Of a stretch of DNA of 64,000 nucleotides, positions 49,590 to 60,696 are shown piece after piece (position 1 is the first letter of the stretch; every line of letters starts with the position of its first letter). This DNA is from Melitaea cinxia (Eukaryota; Arthropoda; Insecta; Lepidoptera; Nymphalidae). Under the pieces are notes generated by a model. That model did no database searches. It was not told the DNA's origin and was given only the letters and a program-made list of their open reading frames with translations. The stretch covers positions 1,433,501 to 1,497,500 of the forward strand of contig NC_059409.1 of NCBI RefSeq assembly GCF_905220565.1, read 5' to 3'. Both the position numbers and the translations under genes were made by a program.

Positions 49590-49812
49590 TTGTGGGATTG
49601 TATTATACCGCATAACTTTTTACTGGGTGTGTGTTTTATGATTTTTATTTTAATCGAAAGCTAATGTTTATCATGTGGTATCACATTTAAATTTCATCGA
49701 AATTTTTGAGTAATCTTTGATAACGCGTATTTACTTGATAATTTTTTCGTCTCCCTACGTTAACTTGTCGATGTAGTTGAAGTCGGTTTTTTTCGTTTGC
49801 AAGCAAACACAA
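49590..49812 (+). repeat. Repeat family D, second module and 3' end
   Basis: ATACCGCATAACTTTTTACT, GTTTATCATGTGGTATCACA, GAAGTCGGTTTTTTTCGTTT, CAAGCAAACACAATTATT. Matches the right half of 4117-4720. Confidence 0.6.
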
Positions 49813-50369
49813 TTATTATTTTATATGGCAATAATTAAATCATTTGTGCTACTTTAAGGGAATGATTCCTGTAACCTTCTCCCTAAACCTCTGTTATCCT
49901 CATTGTCATATATTTAATAAGAATTAGAATAATAGAGACTAAGATTTTTTTTTATTATTTCACTAGAAGATATGGTACGACGAACGACGATATGGAATTT
50001 CATATACAAGTGTAAAATCTTAGCGGAAATGGAACAGGGAAAATTATTTTCCGTGATTTTTAAAATACCTATATCCTTCATACGTCTGACTGTACATTTG
50101 CTTCTGAATAGCATCCTCAAGGAACCTAACGAAGTACCGTCGATAATACTCATCGGATATTTGCAAATTTACCTTCACTTGTAGTGTAGCAAAAACAAGA
50201 TCTATGAAAATAATTTAGACCCAAGGGGCCTCCACTCCTCTGTTGCCTCGAGGCCTCCAGACCTCTAAATCCTACCCTGTTTATGTAACAGGTACAGGTG
50301 GATTGATATAGTATAGTATAGTTACGTATATATTTTGGCGAATACATATTTAAATCATTCATTCATTCA

Positions 50370-50640
50370 TTGGCCTTAGTCCGTCTATTGTAGACGATTT
50401 AGACAGTGTCAGACAGACACTGTGTCGCCTAGGACACTTTTCAGGAAAACGCAGAGTTGCCTAAGCTCTGCGCCACCCTCTCGATCTCACTGGCTAGGCC
50501 CACAGGAACGACGAGTCGATACGTGTGGAACCAGTTCGGCTGCAGCAGTCTTTCGCATTTTAGAGCTATGCCACGAATGCTTGACGGAGACCCCATTCCG
50601 AGATTCAAATGAAGTTTTCCTTCTCTAGGACCCTGACGAA
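50370..50640 (+). other. GC-richer island with three successive hairpins
   Basis: Stems: GTCTA/TAGAC (50383-50395), CAGTGTC/GACACTG (50404-50422) and GCAGAG/CTCTGC (50451-50471). The block is clearly less AT-rich than its flanks. A 68-codon frame at 50422-50628 has no recognisable domain. It could be an unrecognised retroelement piece or a structured RNA. Confidence 0.35.
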
Positions 50641-51217
50641 ATTTAAATCATACGTGTGTTATTATTTCACCCAAAACAGAAAGCATGGTACACAGTGCAC
50701 ACTGCCTCAACAGGCTAATTAACAGGTTAAAGTCAAAGATTAAAACTGAACTTAATTTATCGGTTTGACTCGACTATTATTCGTATATATATTAGACATA
50801 TTATGTTGTATATGTGTTTTAATTTAATACCTTACATTTATCCACTAACAAATAGCTAGAATCAGCCGAAATGGTAACACCTACATAAAGGCACTTTACC
50901 CTATAGTTTAAGAATTTTATAACCTACTTTTAACTTCTTCAAAGCCTTGACTGTTACCATCATTACGCTCGACGGAGTCTAGTAAGAAAGTTCCTATTAC
51001 CGCGCTATTCCAAATCTTATATTCCAAAGTTCCTTTTATAAAGACAACTAAAGTTCAGTAACTAAACACTTTACTAGCTCAAATGAAGAAAGTCGGGATA
51101 AAAGTGGCATACGTGTCATTCTAGTTTCCCAGCTTTATGTGATAAGCTTTATTACAATCAGCTCAAATTTTACTAAAATAAATACGACGAAATTCTCGAG
51201 AGTTATATTTATCTAAA

Positions 51218-51390
51218 AAAACGAGCGTGCTTTAGACCACACGACTGCAGTAAAACTTTTTATCTTCAATAACTTATATCTTCCTCTTAACTTTCGTTCG
51301 TTTCGTCCGATCACATTTTTAGTAACGCTCTCGTCACGCATTCACCAGCTTACTCCCAAGTCAAGCGTGCGTAAAAAAGTTTTTCTTCAA
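51218..51390 (-). repeat. Interspersed repeat family F
   Basis: Reverse-complement relative of 21183-21410, sharing both ends and the GAGAGCGTTAC and AATGTGATCGG blocks. 50641-51217 has no recognised feature. Confidence 0.55.
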
Positions 51391-51570
51391 AATTTTCGAT
51401 TTTAACCCCTCGGCTCGCTTGTGTGGACATAAGTAAGAAAAAATTGCTTCCGGTATACACAGCTCATCTTCTTCTACTTCCTAATTATATTTTATGGATA
51501 TTAAACGCTGTAAATTTTTAAGGGTTAAAATTTACGAGAATGAACCTGAAAAAGGATATTTTTTAATATA

Positions 51571-51840
51571 CAACTAGGTCGGCAAACAAGCGTACCGCTA
51601 ACCTGATGGTAAATGCTTACCCTAGTCCATAGACGCCTGCAACACCAGAAGCATCGCAAGTGCGTTGCTGACCCTACCTCCTACCCCCACATGAGTTCTA
51701 GTCACCTTACTCATCCCAGGAACACAACTTTGTTTGAAAGCAGTATTATTTAGTTGTGATCTTCTGTAAGATCGAGGTACTTCCCCAGTCGGCTCCAGAG
51801 TATGAGCAGGATATTTCGTGCTGTACCCTACCTCAGTTAC
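51571..51840 (-). repeat. Repeat family A, diverged full length
   Basis: AACTAGGTCGGCAAACAAGC ... CATAGACGCCTGCAACACCA ... CGTGCTGTACCCTACCTCAG. Confidence 0.78.
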
Positions 51841-52139
51841 CACAATTAATTTTTTTTTCAAATCAAAAATAAAATAGTATCTATAAATATTCAAATTATA
51901 CTGTAAAATATTGTTTTTGTCTCCATTCTGTCGTCAGTCCAGTCAGTCCCATATATACGAGTATTATACACATTGAACTTCCGAGTAAATATGGCGTTAC
52001 ATCAAAAAAATATAACAAACTATTTAAAAAAAAGAATCTATCCTAAACAAAGAACATTAAAAATTTACATTATACGTTTGAAACTTGAAATAATACGAAG
52101 ACAATATTTACAAATAAAATAATTGCAAAAGTAAAAGAA

Positions 52140-52260
52140 AAATCCTCCATCTCGTGACCATGGTTTCTGTTAAGTATCAAAATATAAAAAACCTAACAAA
52201 CCGCGATAAAATCCGATAAGTTGTTTCATTATAATGAGAGGAAAATACCAAATGATATAC
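52140..52260 (-). repeat. Interspersed repeat family G
   Basis: ATCTCGTGACCATGGTTTCT, CCGCGATAAAATCCGATAAG, TTGTTTCATTATAATGAGAG, the inverted equivalent of 46030-46165. Confidence 0.5.
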
Positions 52261-52474
52261 GAAAACTTCGTATAAGAAAGAAAAATCTATTACGAGATAG
52301 ATAGGTACTCTAAAAATGTATTGTTTACGTAATTGGATGCTGTGTATCTTCAACGAGTGAATAACAAACACAGACTTAATTTGTTTTCTTTATATTAATA
52401 TTTTTCCAATATCCTTTGTTTATTTTTAATGTGGAAATTATATATTGATACAAATTCGAGCTTCGTAGTTAAAC

Positions 52475-52678
52475 CATTACATAGTATAAAACAAAGTCCC
52501 TTCTAACTGTCTTTATGATAGATCTTTAAAACTACGCAACGGATTTTGATGCGGTTTCCTTTAGTAAATAGAGTGATTCCAGAGGGAGGTTTACGAGTAT
52601 ATGTATAATACATGCATAATATAGTAGAGGAACACTGATAGGTTTTTTCAACCAAGCGAAGCCAGGGTGGGTCGCAAG
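52475..52678 (+). mobile_element. Short, diverged Helitron
   Basis: Starts near ATTACATAGTATAAAACAAA (first TC lost), contains ACTACGCAACGGATTTTGAT, and ends GCGAAGCCAGGGTGGGTCGC then AAG before T. A size variant of the 11715-11912 form. Confidence 0.65.
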
Positions 52679-52885
52679 TTGAAAATAAATAAATATATCA
52701 ACTCTTCAAACTCAACGGCCCACATTGAAATGAAAATTTCAAAGATTCTAAACACAAGCACGAACCGTGAGAAACATGGTATTGGGGGCAGTTGGGCAGC
52801 AGATGCGTGCTTCATTTTCACGGCGTATACTTACAATTGTCCCCAACCAGAATCAAAGCCGTGATAGCTAACACTAGATAATCAA

Positions 52886-53043
52886 AGAACATAAGTGTAC
52901 ATATATGGTAACTAGGAAATAAGTGTACATATACGATAACTAGGCAAATAAGTGTAAATATAGACATAGATAAGAAAAATCATAATGTTAGAAATTAGAA
53001 AGCAATTATGTGTATACTTCTGCATAAACAGTATTTAGTAAGG

Positions 53044-53079
<36 letters not shown>

Positions 53080-53249
53080 GTCGGCGTCGGACCACGTCCT
53101 AGTTTTACTAGGCAGTCACAGGACTGTCGATCTGTAGTATAATAAGTAGAAAAATCGCCTGTAGTATTATAATGCATGCATGATAAACAAAGGCACGGGC
53201 ATTTTGAGCCTGTGGATCAAAATTTATAAATAAAAAAAAAAAAAAAAAA
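52886..53249 (+). mobile_element. Poly(A) retroposon with 16-bp target-site duplication
   Basis: AACACTAGATAATCAA occurs at 52870-52885 and again at 53250-53265. The insert ends in about 20 A's preceded by ATAAATAAA and also has an internal A-run (53048-53078), so it looks dimeric. Its first part holds three units of about 28 bp (AAATAAGTGTACATATACG type, 52888-52969). There is no coding frame. Duplication length and tail fit LINE-driven retrotransposition. Confidence 0.68.
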
Positions 53250-53265
53250 AACACTAGATAATCAA

Positions 53266-54138
53266 CCATTAGCTGTTACCACTGTGAAATATAGTAGAGG
53301 TAATGCGTCGATAAAATGTAGCTTTTACTAGTAAATAATAAAGGGTATGTATGTTTAACATGTATTTATAAAATACGGGCTTAATTTAGTTCATACAATT
53401 TAGTAGTCTTTAAAGGGTTTATCATTTTTATTAATAAGTTTTATCGTAATTGGTAACAATGAATAATGAAACTTGAACGGCTAGTTGTTTCAGAATTAAT
53501 TTATATTTCCGTATGAAATGGATAGAAATAATTATAATTAGTCTGTATTTGTAATTTATATGTTCGTAGTAATATTGACCTTATTTGAAGGTAATATTAC
53601 GTTTTGTACAAAACGTTGAAAGGTGATAAAGTTAATACGACCTTTTTATATGTAACACATTTTTAACGCCTTAACAACCCATTAGATGAAATTTATAATA
53701 AATTCAAGGTACTAGATGACTAGAGCATTTAACAAAAACCTATATTGTTTGGAATCCATATTTTCTACTAGATCGTGATCATCTCCGGTTCAAGTGATAT
53801 ACAATCGTTGTAAGTTATGTTTGGTTGATTTTATTTAACACTAGCCAGTATTAGCGCGGCCATTTTTTTCGTAAAAAAACCGACTTAGTCTTTTTTTTAA
53901 ACTTTCTATGCCATGACAATAACGAAAAGAAAAAAAAAGAAAAATTTAATTTGGTGCAGATATTCCGAAGCTATGCGCGTAGGTATATATATATATGGAA
54001 GGTTATTTTATTTATAGATTAAATTAATTGGAACGAAGTTCCTTACGGCAGGCTTGACATTTGGCTGGGCGACCGAACTGAAAAACATGTGATACTAAAA
54101 CCGTAGGAAAAATATCTAACGGAAGTGACGTAATATCA
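53266..54138. other. AT-rich region before the hAT element
   Basis: No gene was recognised. Around 54030 a small palindrome GGAACGAAGTTCC occurs; its relative GGAACTTCGTTCC is at about 59281, on the far side of the hAT, so the hAT may have landed inside an older repeat. Confidence 0.4.
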
Positions 54139-54146
54139 GTCACACG
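54139..54146. repeat. Left 8-bp target-site duplication of hAT element
   Basis: GTCACACG, repeated exactly at 58789-58796, adjoining the terminal inverted repeats. Confidence 0.9.
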
Positions 54147-54185
54147 TAGTGTTGCCCAAATGCAAGAACAAGACGAGACTTAGCC

Positions 54186-54330
54186 AGTCTTGGTCTTGGT
54201 CTTGCGCCAATACACCTGGTCTTGGTCTTGGTCTTGGTCTTGCGCTCCCAGTCTTGGTCTTGGTCTTGGTCTTGCGCTCCCAGTCTTGGTCTTGGTCTTG
54301 GTCTTGCAGCAAGAGTCTTGCAAGTCTTGC
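54186..54330 (+). repeat. Left subterminal CTTGGT array of hAT element
   Basis: Tandem GTCTTG/GTCTTGG units in blocks spaced by GCGCTCCCA. hAT transposases bind subterminal short repeats, so this is a likely transposase-binding region. Two overlapping Leu-Gly or Ser-Trp rich ORFs here are artefacts of the repeat. Confidence 0.8.
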
Positions 54331-54756
54331 AATTACCTATTAGTCTATTACTATTTATTAAAGTTTACTTTAAATCTTAGAAAAACGTATTAGAATTGGA
54401 ACATTGTGAGCTTGAATTAACATAGCCATAGTAAAGATCAAGCAGATTAATAAATAACTGAAGATTTGATAAGAAATTCGAAAAATCCACTGACCTATAT
54501 GTCGTTTTCCATGGAAGTAACTGTTGTTTAATAAACATTTATGATTTATAAGCTTACATTTGCTAAAACATGTAAAAAAACAAATTAATTACAATAACTT
54601 GACTGTATTTTAAAGAACAATACTTATCTGTCTAGAAAGAGATTGAACCCTCAACTTATAAGAAATTTAATAAAAGAGTTTTACGATTTATCATTTATTT
54701 GAATAAAAAATAAAATACAACACAAATCAACAGCTTTATCATTAGGTTATGATACT

Positions 54757-57154
54757 TTATATCAATTTTTTTGACCAAGAATTAATACAAAGTAACCATC
54801 TGGCTGACTCATCACTTAACCTATTTCTATGTTTTCTAATTACTAATGATGCTTTAGAAAATAACCTCTCAGCAGGTACTGAAGTTGCAGGTATTGAGAG
54901 AAAATCACGGGCCATTTTCGATAAAATCGGATACTCTGTCTCATGCGTCCTCCACCAATCTAAAATGTCTTCCGAGCTGGCAGTTCTTGGTTTTCTCAGG
55001 TACTCCTCCAACTCGTCTATCACTAAGCCTTGAAGACAAGATCCAGATGACGTCGAGGGACATTCATAGAGTTTATCAAAGTCTATTACGTCTTCATCTT
55101 CATCACATACTTTATTTTCTTTTTCTGGTAATTCCAGAGATTTGTTCAGTGAGTGTAGACTTTTATATTCTTCATAAAGTTCATTGAACTTGCGCAGACT
55201 TTCTGTTTTAAGTTGCTTCCCCCACATTGTCAGGTCAAAAGTCTGAGCCTTATGCCTTGGGTCTAAAATTAAAGAAGTACAATAAATCCAGTTGCTCTTC
55301 TTGTAATGTTTAAGCATTTTGTCTCGAGCTGCTTGGAAAGCTAGAATGAGCCTTTCATCCACTTCAGATCGATTAGGTTTCTCATCTAACTGTTTTACCA
55401 TGGATTCAATTTTATCTAGCAAGAGATTGAATGATACAATGACTAGCGGTAATGTAACATATTTGTCTCCACCAAGTTTTGTACTTAAAAGTTTAAAGTT
55501 TATTAGAAATTTATGTAATTTTTCGAGTACCTGCCATTCATTAGCTGTGATTTGAAAATCATTTAATTCGGTGACAGAACTGCACAATATGTCAATGCCC
55601 GCTCTCACTTTTAAACCAAATCCAATCATATCATGTGTGGAATTCCATCTCGTTGGACAGTCAAGAATGGCATTTAGATTTGATGGCACGCCAGCTGCTT
55701 CACAAGCAGACTGAAACTTCTTTTTCACTATCTCACTTCTTTTTATTTTACTGGAAATACTGCGTAACTTTGTTACAGATGTACGCGAGTCAGCAATATT
55801 TGGTGCAGATTCTTCATCTTCATCATCCTCAGTTTCGTCTGCATAGTCTTCGTACTGCTGATCTTGCGCGTTAGTGTCAGACTCACAGTGTAATGCTAAG
55901 GTCTTTAATAAATCTTGTACACCAAGGTTTAAAATGTGAGCAAAGCACCGGAAATGTTGATTGTCTGAATCAAAGTGTGGCGGCAGCTGTTTGCCCAGTT
56001 CATACATAAATTTGGTATTTGCAGTTGCGTTGTCGACCGTGATACCTTGTATTTTATCAATTATGCCATATTCCAATAAACATTCATGGAAAATCGTTGC
56101 AATATCTTCCCCAGTATGTCGACCGCGTGATGGTATAAAATCAAGAACTACAGATTGATACTTCCATTCGTTGTCTATATAATGAATTACTATTCATTAT
56201 ATAGATTATTACCCCGTAGTAACTCCTACCAGCAATTGACGTCCACCCATCAATGGTAAAAGACATTTTAGATGATAATTGTTGAAGTCGTTCCTTGAGA
56301 TTCAATTGGAGCTCTTCAAATCGCTCTTTGACTTTCCTTCTAAGTGTAGACCTTTTAGGAAACACCATATTAGGGCAAATACATCGAAAATATACTTGTG
56401 TAGCTTCGTCATCGAAAAATGAGAAGGGAAGATATTTTTTCACCACCCAATCAACTGTAGCTGTCGTGATGTTGTCACTGCTGTTTTCCGACTGAAACAA
56501 AACAATAAATCTTGTGTTATTATTTAAAACATACTAGGTTTGAGCGTATAAGAGGAGGAGGTTTGTTGTTGTTAAATCGAGAAAATCGTTAAATTGATAT
56601 TTGTTATATTAAGGTTGCACTGTACTGTAATTTACCAAAATAAAGTACTTAGTTGTTACTGGCCGATTAAATGAAAATATGGGTGTTTATAAAAAATATT
56701 TAAGACGATAATTACATACTTAATATGTCGCACCCCTAGATGAAAACACCACTAACTCAAAAATACTTACGTAAGTTAATGGCGTTTTTGAAAGTATCGC
56801 ATGAATAGCTACGCAGAGTTAAAATTCTTTTAACTGTTAAAAAAATATTCTTACCTGTCCACTTCTTCCAGCGGTTACTAAAAAGCTTGTGATATCTCCA
56901 CTTAATTTTGGTTTAACAGGAAGAAATATTTCTGATTCCTTTTTGTGGAAAGATATTAGATGTTTCCTTAAGCCTGAAGTGTTTCTGTTTTTCATTTTTA
57001 TTTCAAAGTTTTTATGTTGGCACAATTTACAGAAGGCAGTTTGGGATGCATGAATTATTTCGAAAAACTCCTCAAATTTGCTTTTGGGTCTTTTAGATCT
57101 GTAACTCAAACTCTCGTTACTCGGACTAGAATAATTTGAATCTTCGTCACTCAT
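54757..57154 (-). pseudogene. hAT transposase with BED zinc finger, one frameshift
   Basis: Exon 1 (57154-56855) starts MSDEDSNYSS and has a BED-type finger, CKLC at residues about 48-51 and HLISFH about 30 residues later, ending at donor GTAAGA. Exon 2 (56491-54757) follows a TTTGTTTCAG acceptor in the same phase. The hAT core is readable: FTIDGWTS (first Asp), GITVDNATANT (second Asp), CFAHILNL, CPTRWNST, and the C-terminal dimerisation block PATSVPAERLFSKAS with the likely catalytic Glu. Near 56174-56210 an extra 19-22 nt, an inverted copy of the neighbouring bases, shifts the frame and yields an early stop at about 56141. Without it the protein would be about 670 aa, normal for this group. 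A polyadenylation signal (AATAAA, minus strand) lies at about 54699-54694. Confidence 0.88.
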
Positions 57155-57424
57155 ATTAAATTGTACACGTGATACGTTTTTAGAAAACAACGAGAATTAG
57201 TAAAAACAATTATTAAGTTAGACTCGAAGCACAGCTCAATTGGAAATGACTGGAATTAAAATAATTCCTTTATTTATAGTACGTTTCCTTGCTTTCTACC
57301 GCGCCGCCTCGCCACGTGCCGGCTCTATGAAAAGGATGCCGCCACAAATCAAACAATGCCGCGTGCGGCGTACAAACACACACTAAATATTACCTACTTG
57401 TACAGACGCGACGCGTGAATAAAA

Positions 57425-57466
57425 TATATGTAAAGAATTAGTGCCAATCACTATTCTTTACATATA
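57425..57466. repeat. Imperfect 17-bp hairpin inside the hAT element
   Basis: ATATGTAAAGAATTAGTG and CACTATTCTTTACATAT pair with one bulge across a 5-nt loop. It lies between the transposase start and the nested Helitron. Confidence 0.7.
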
Positions 57467-57486
57467 AGTCAATGTTTTGGCGTACA

Positions 57487-57624
57487 TCTATACTAATATT
57501 ATAAAGCTGAAGAGTTCGTTTGTATGTTTGATGACAGAAGTTTTAAAATAAATAAATAAGTCCTGAACGTCACTATACCTCCAAAGTTACTATTCCTCGT
57601 GGACGAAGTCGCGGGCACAGCTAG
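57487..57624 (+). mobile_element. Short Helitron nested in the hAT element
   Basis: Starts TCTATACTAATATTATAAAG after an A and ends GACGAAGTCGCGGGCACAG then CTAG before T. 138 bp, non-coding. A different family from those at 38141 and 38866. Confidence 0.72.
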
Positions 57625-57921
57625 TAAATACTTACTCTCATCATCTCTCTCAGAGATATTCGGGCTGGTAAGTAATACAAAACTCTTATCGCAGGCTTTT
57701 TATTTTATTAGTAGGTAAGTACCTACGCTTTTTATATTATTTTATTAGTTTTGTAGAATTTTTTTACACGTTTCAAGTATATTTAAAAGTGGCTACAATA
57801 TTTATTAAACGGGTGATATTTGAACACTTTTTGCTATTTTTTCTTGTAAAAACTTAAGAAATATAATGACTAAATGTACAATAATAGTACCTAAGTAATT
57901 AGTTTAAAACCATATAAGTAA

Positions 57922-57995
57922 ACATTTTTGAATATCGAATATATAGAATTCCTAATGTGAGGGTAACACAAAAATAAAATCGTACATATTAAAAA
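57922..57995 (+). repeat. tRNA-payload family scrap (payload deleted) in the hAT element
   Basis: AAACATTTTTGAATATC joins almost directly to ATTCCTAATGTGAGGGTAAC and ACAAAAATAAAATCGTA. These are the outer flanks of the 13307 copy with the tRNA-like middle missing. Confidence 0.55.
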
Positions 57996-58619
57996 AATAA
58001 ATAAAAAAAAACCATATAAGTAATCAATATTATAATATATACTTACTAGAATGAATTAATATGACATCTACTACCTATCCTTACCATTTTATCCTAATCA
58101 TAATACTACTTGCGTGATCAGTATAATGTATTCATTTTCATTCTAAGCACTCTGAAACTTATTTATTCTTTGGAACACCTGTAGGTACTCTTAAAATTCG
58201 AAATTATTTTGCATGAGTATACCTACGCCCTATGGCGGCAATCAAATAGTGTCAAATGTTATGATTTCGACGTGGCGGCAACGATTGTTTTAGATTTCAA
58301 AAGAAGCCGCCGGCGCGTGTATCATAACCATGTACTTCCGAAAAGCGGCAAATTTCTTTGAGAAGTAAGTACAAAACCTTTGATGCCGCATTATCAAAGT
58401 GCCGATGGTTAAAACATAACTATGCATGCACTCAGTTTGATTTTAATAGATATTTTTTTATTCGCTATGTTTATGGTATTAGTCGTAATGCGCATAGGTC
58501 CAGTTTTTCATATTCTTTGATACAGTTTTTTGCGTCTCATAGAATTCCTAAGCGTACCTACCTATACACCGAACTGTTACACCTAACTACTCAGTGAAAT
58601 AGCGCTAAGTCCTAGCTGC

Positions 58620-58772
58620 AAGACGCAAGAGTCTTGCAGGCTATGTCTTGTTCTTGCTCAAGTCTTGCACGGTCAGTCTTGGTCTTGGTCTTGCTAAAAA
58701 TACGCGGTCTTGTTCTTGGTCTTGGTCTTGCAAAAACGCAAGAACAAGACCAAGACTGCAAGACCAAGACTG
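58620..58772 (-). repeat. Right subterminal CTTGGT array of hAT element
   Basis: GTCTTGGTCTTGGTCTTG type units in both orientations, including a fold-back GCAAGAACAAGACC / GGTCTTGTTCTTGGTC region. Counterpart of 54186-54330. Confidence 0.78.
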
Positions 58773-58788
58773 AATTTGGGCAACACTA

Positions 58789-58796
58789 GTCACACG
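58789..58796. repeat. Right 8-bp target-site duplication of hAT element
   Basis: GTCACACG, identical to 54139-54146. Confidence 0.9.
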
Positions 58797-58928
58797 ACTG
58801 TATAATATGACGTTTGTAAAACTAAAATATTAACTAGTAACCTTTTTTTAAATTATTTATGTAATTTTATACTGTCGACAAAAATAAATAAAGACACATG
58901 TTTTTTTTATTTCACTTAATAGTTTGAA

Positions 58929-58957
58929 TTATTATTATTATTATTATTATTATTATT
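58929..58957. repeat. (TTA)n microsatellite
   Basis: About nine ATT/TTA units. Confidence 0.85.
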
Positions 58958-59083
58958 TTCTTTGATTTATTTTATTTCACGGTATTTGTTATTTTCTAAA
59001 ATACTAAATTTCCTAAATACTTTTATGTACTTAATAAAGAACCAATCAACAAAATTTAAAAAAAAATCAAGAACTAGAAAATA

Positions 59084-59233
59084 TATATCGATGCCTAACA
59101 GCCAAAAAGGGTTAAGCGACATTTTTTGAGAAACTGAGTTATATATATAGTTAGAATCGAATACAACTATATATATAACTCAGTTTCTCAAAAAATGTCG
59201 CTTAACCCTTTTTGGCTGTTAGGCATCGATATA
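59084..59233. repeat. Perfect inverted repeat, 69-bp arms, 12-nt loop
   Basis: 59084-59152 and 59165-59233 are exact reverse complements, outward ends TATATCGATGCC and inward ends TATATATAGTT. No coding frame and no obvious target duplication. A transcript would form a 69-bp hairpin. The lack of mismatch points to a recent origin or active conversion between arms. Confidence 0.92.
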
Positions 59234-59498
59234 AAATTCAACATTTTTTTTTCAAATTGTGTTGCTTCTATACTATCCGAAGGAACTTCGTTCCTACCTG
59301 GTGTCCCATGACACCACATAACTTATTATATTATTTTATTGTAGTTTTTCACGCAGGGCACTGTCATTGATTTAGTATCAGACTACATGAGGGCCTCAAG
59401 CTGTGCACTCATAAATTTAAGCTGCAGTATATGATCTTTATTAATTCATTACATATAATTAATTTTAATTTACTTTCTAAATAAATTCTCATATTTTT

Positions 59499-60363
59499 TT
59501 GTCTAGTGGATAAGTTTTTTTTAATATATAAAAAGAATAAAATATTTAAAGTAGATACCACGCACATATTGTGTACAATAATATTTATTTGTTATTCAAC
59601 ATCTCCAATATTTTATGCATCACTACATAGTATAAAACAAAGTCGCTTTCTCTGTCCCTGCACATGTATGTACGCTTAGATCTTTAAAACTACGCAACGG
59701 ATTTTGATGCGGTTTTTTTTAATAGATAGATTGATTCAAGAGGAAGGTTTATATGTATAATAACATCCATTAAATAGTGGAGAAATACTGTTATTTTTGA
59801 GTTTTCTAATGTTATGTCGTAAATATTTATTTTTTTTTCGCTTAAATTGCAAACGCAGGCCGAACCCTACGAGATTTATCAAAATAATGTACTAAGTATT
59901 GTACACATTGAAAAGGTCTACAGAAAACTCCGCGATGGTATATACCTATCTCTTATGGATATCCCACAATAACATTTTTTTGTCATTTACTTTTTACGAC
60001 AAATAATGGCTAATTTTCGAAGCGATTTTAACCAATACAGCATTAATCCTTATCCAATTAAATACCTTAAATACATTGTTGATTTAATATAGATCTATAT
60101 GGCCCTTTACAGCATATGATTTAAATGAATATTTTCGAAGATATTACAGATTTAAAAATCGCGGTACGTAGCGTTTGCGGCGGTTCCGGTTGGATCGATT
60201 TTAATCGTTTTTTCAGTGAATGACATAGGCTATAATTATATTTTATACCCGTGCGAAGCCGGAGCGGGTCGCTAGTTTTTATATATATGTGGTATATTTA
60301 TCAAAAAACCAAAGGTAAAAAAAGACAAAATTGAAGAAATGGTAAAAGTGTTGGAAATTCGTG

Positions 60364-60413
<50 letters not shown>

Positions 60414-60533
60414 TATATATATTTATATACATATTTAAAATACATTTACGTATATAATGTATTTGTAGAATATTCTAAAGTAAACCGAAAAAGCCTTTAG
60501 TCCCACTGCTGGACAAATGCCTCATGTCTTAAG
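59499..60533 (+). repeat. Repeat family E split by a Helitron
   Basis: 59499-59619 plus 60276-60533 align with the reverse complement of 14965-15298. A (TA)n tract at 60365-60401 is expanded relative to the other copy. 60534-60696 has nothing recognised. Confidence 0.7.
59620..60275 (+). mobile_element. Non-autonomous Helitron, 656 bp, with in-window empty site
   Basis: Starts TCACTACATAGTATAAAACA after A (59619) and ends GGAGCGGGTCGCTAG before T (60276). The paralogous sequence at about 15190 reads ATTTTATGCA/TTG with nothing between, giving direct evidence for A^T insertion without target duplication. Nearly identical to 38141-38862. Confidence 0.9.
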
Positions 60534-60696
60534 ATAAAGAGGGCTAAAGCTTCGTCACAGCGAAATAAGTGTCATTTTATAGCATCATAACATAGGTGTT
60601 TACGATAACTAATGGTCACCCAGTGATCGAAATGCGAGTCTGTCAAATATATGTCAATGTGAATTCTAAAAAAATAGTAGCATTCCGCACTTCTTA

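Larger units (their letters stand above)
54147..58788 (-). mobile_element. hAT-superfamily DNA transposon, 4642 bp, both ends intact
   Basis: Perfect 15-bp TIRs: TAGTGTTGCCCAAAT at 54147-54161 and its inverse at 58774-58788. They are flanked by an 8-bp duplication GTCACACG, the hAT hallmark. Subterminal arrays of CTTGGT-type hexamers lie inside each end (54186-54330, 58620-58772). A BED-finger/hAT transposase occupies the minus strand. Nested inside the right half are a 138-bp Helitron (57487-57624) and a tRNA-family scrap (57922-57995), so the insertion is not brand new. The one visible coding defect is a small insertion near 56190. The element could still be moved by a related source. Confidence 0.93.

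Noticed and set aside
50422..50628. 68-codon ORF in GC-rich block
   Set aside because: No domain recognised; reported only as a compositional island.
54149..54393. Leu-Gly and Ser-Trp repeat proteins
   Set aside because: Translations of the hAT subterminal CTTGGT array in two frames.
54749..56495. Plus-strand ORFs of 65-100 codons
   Set aside because: Antisense shadows of the hAT transposase.
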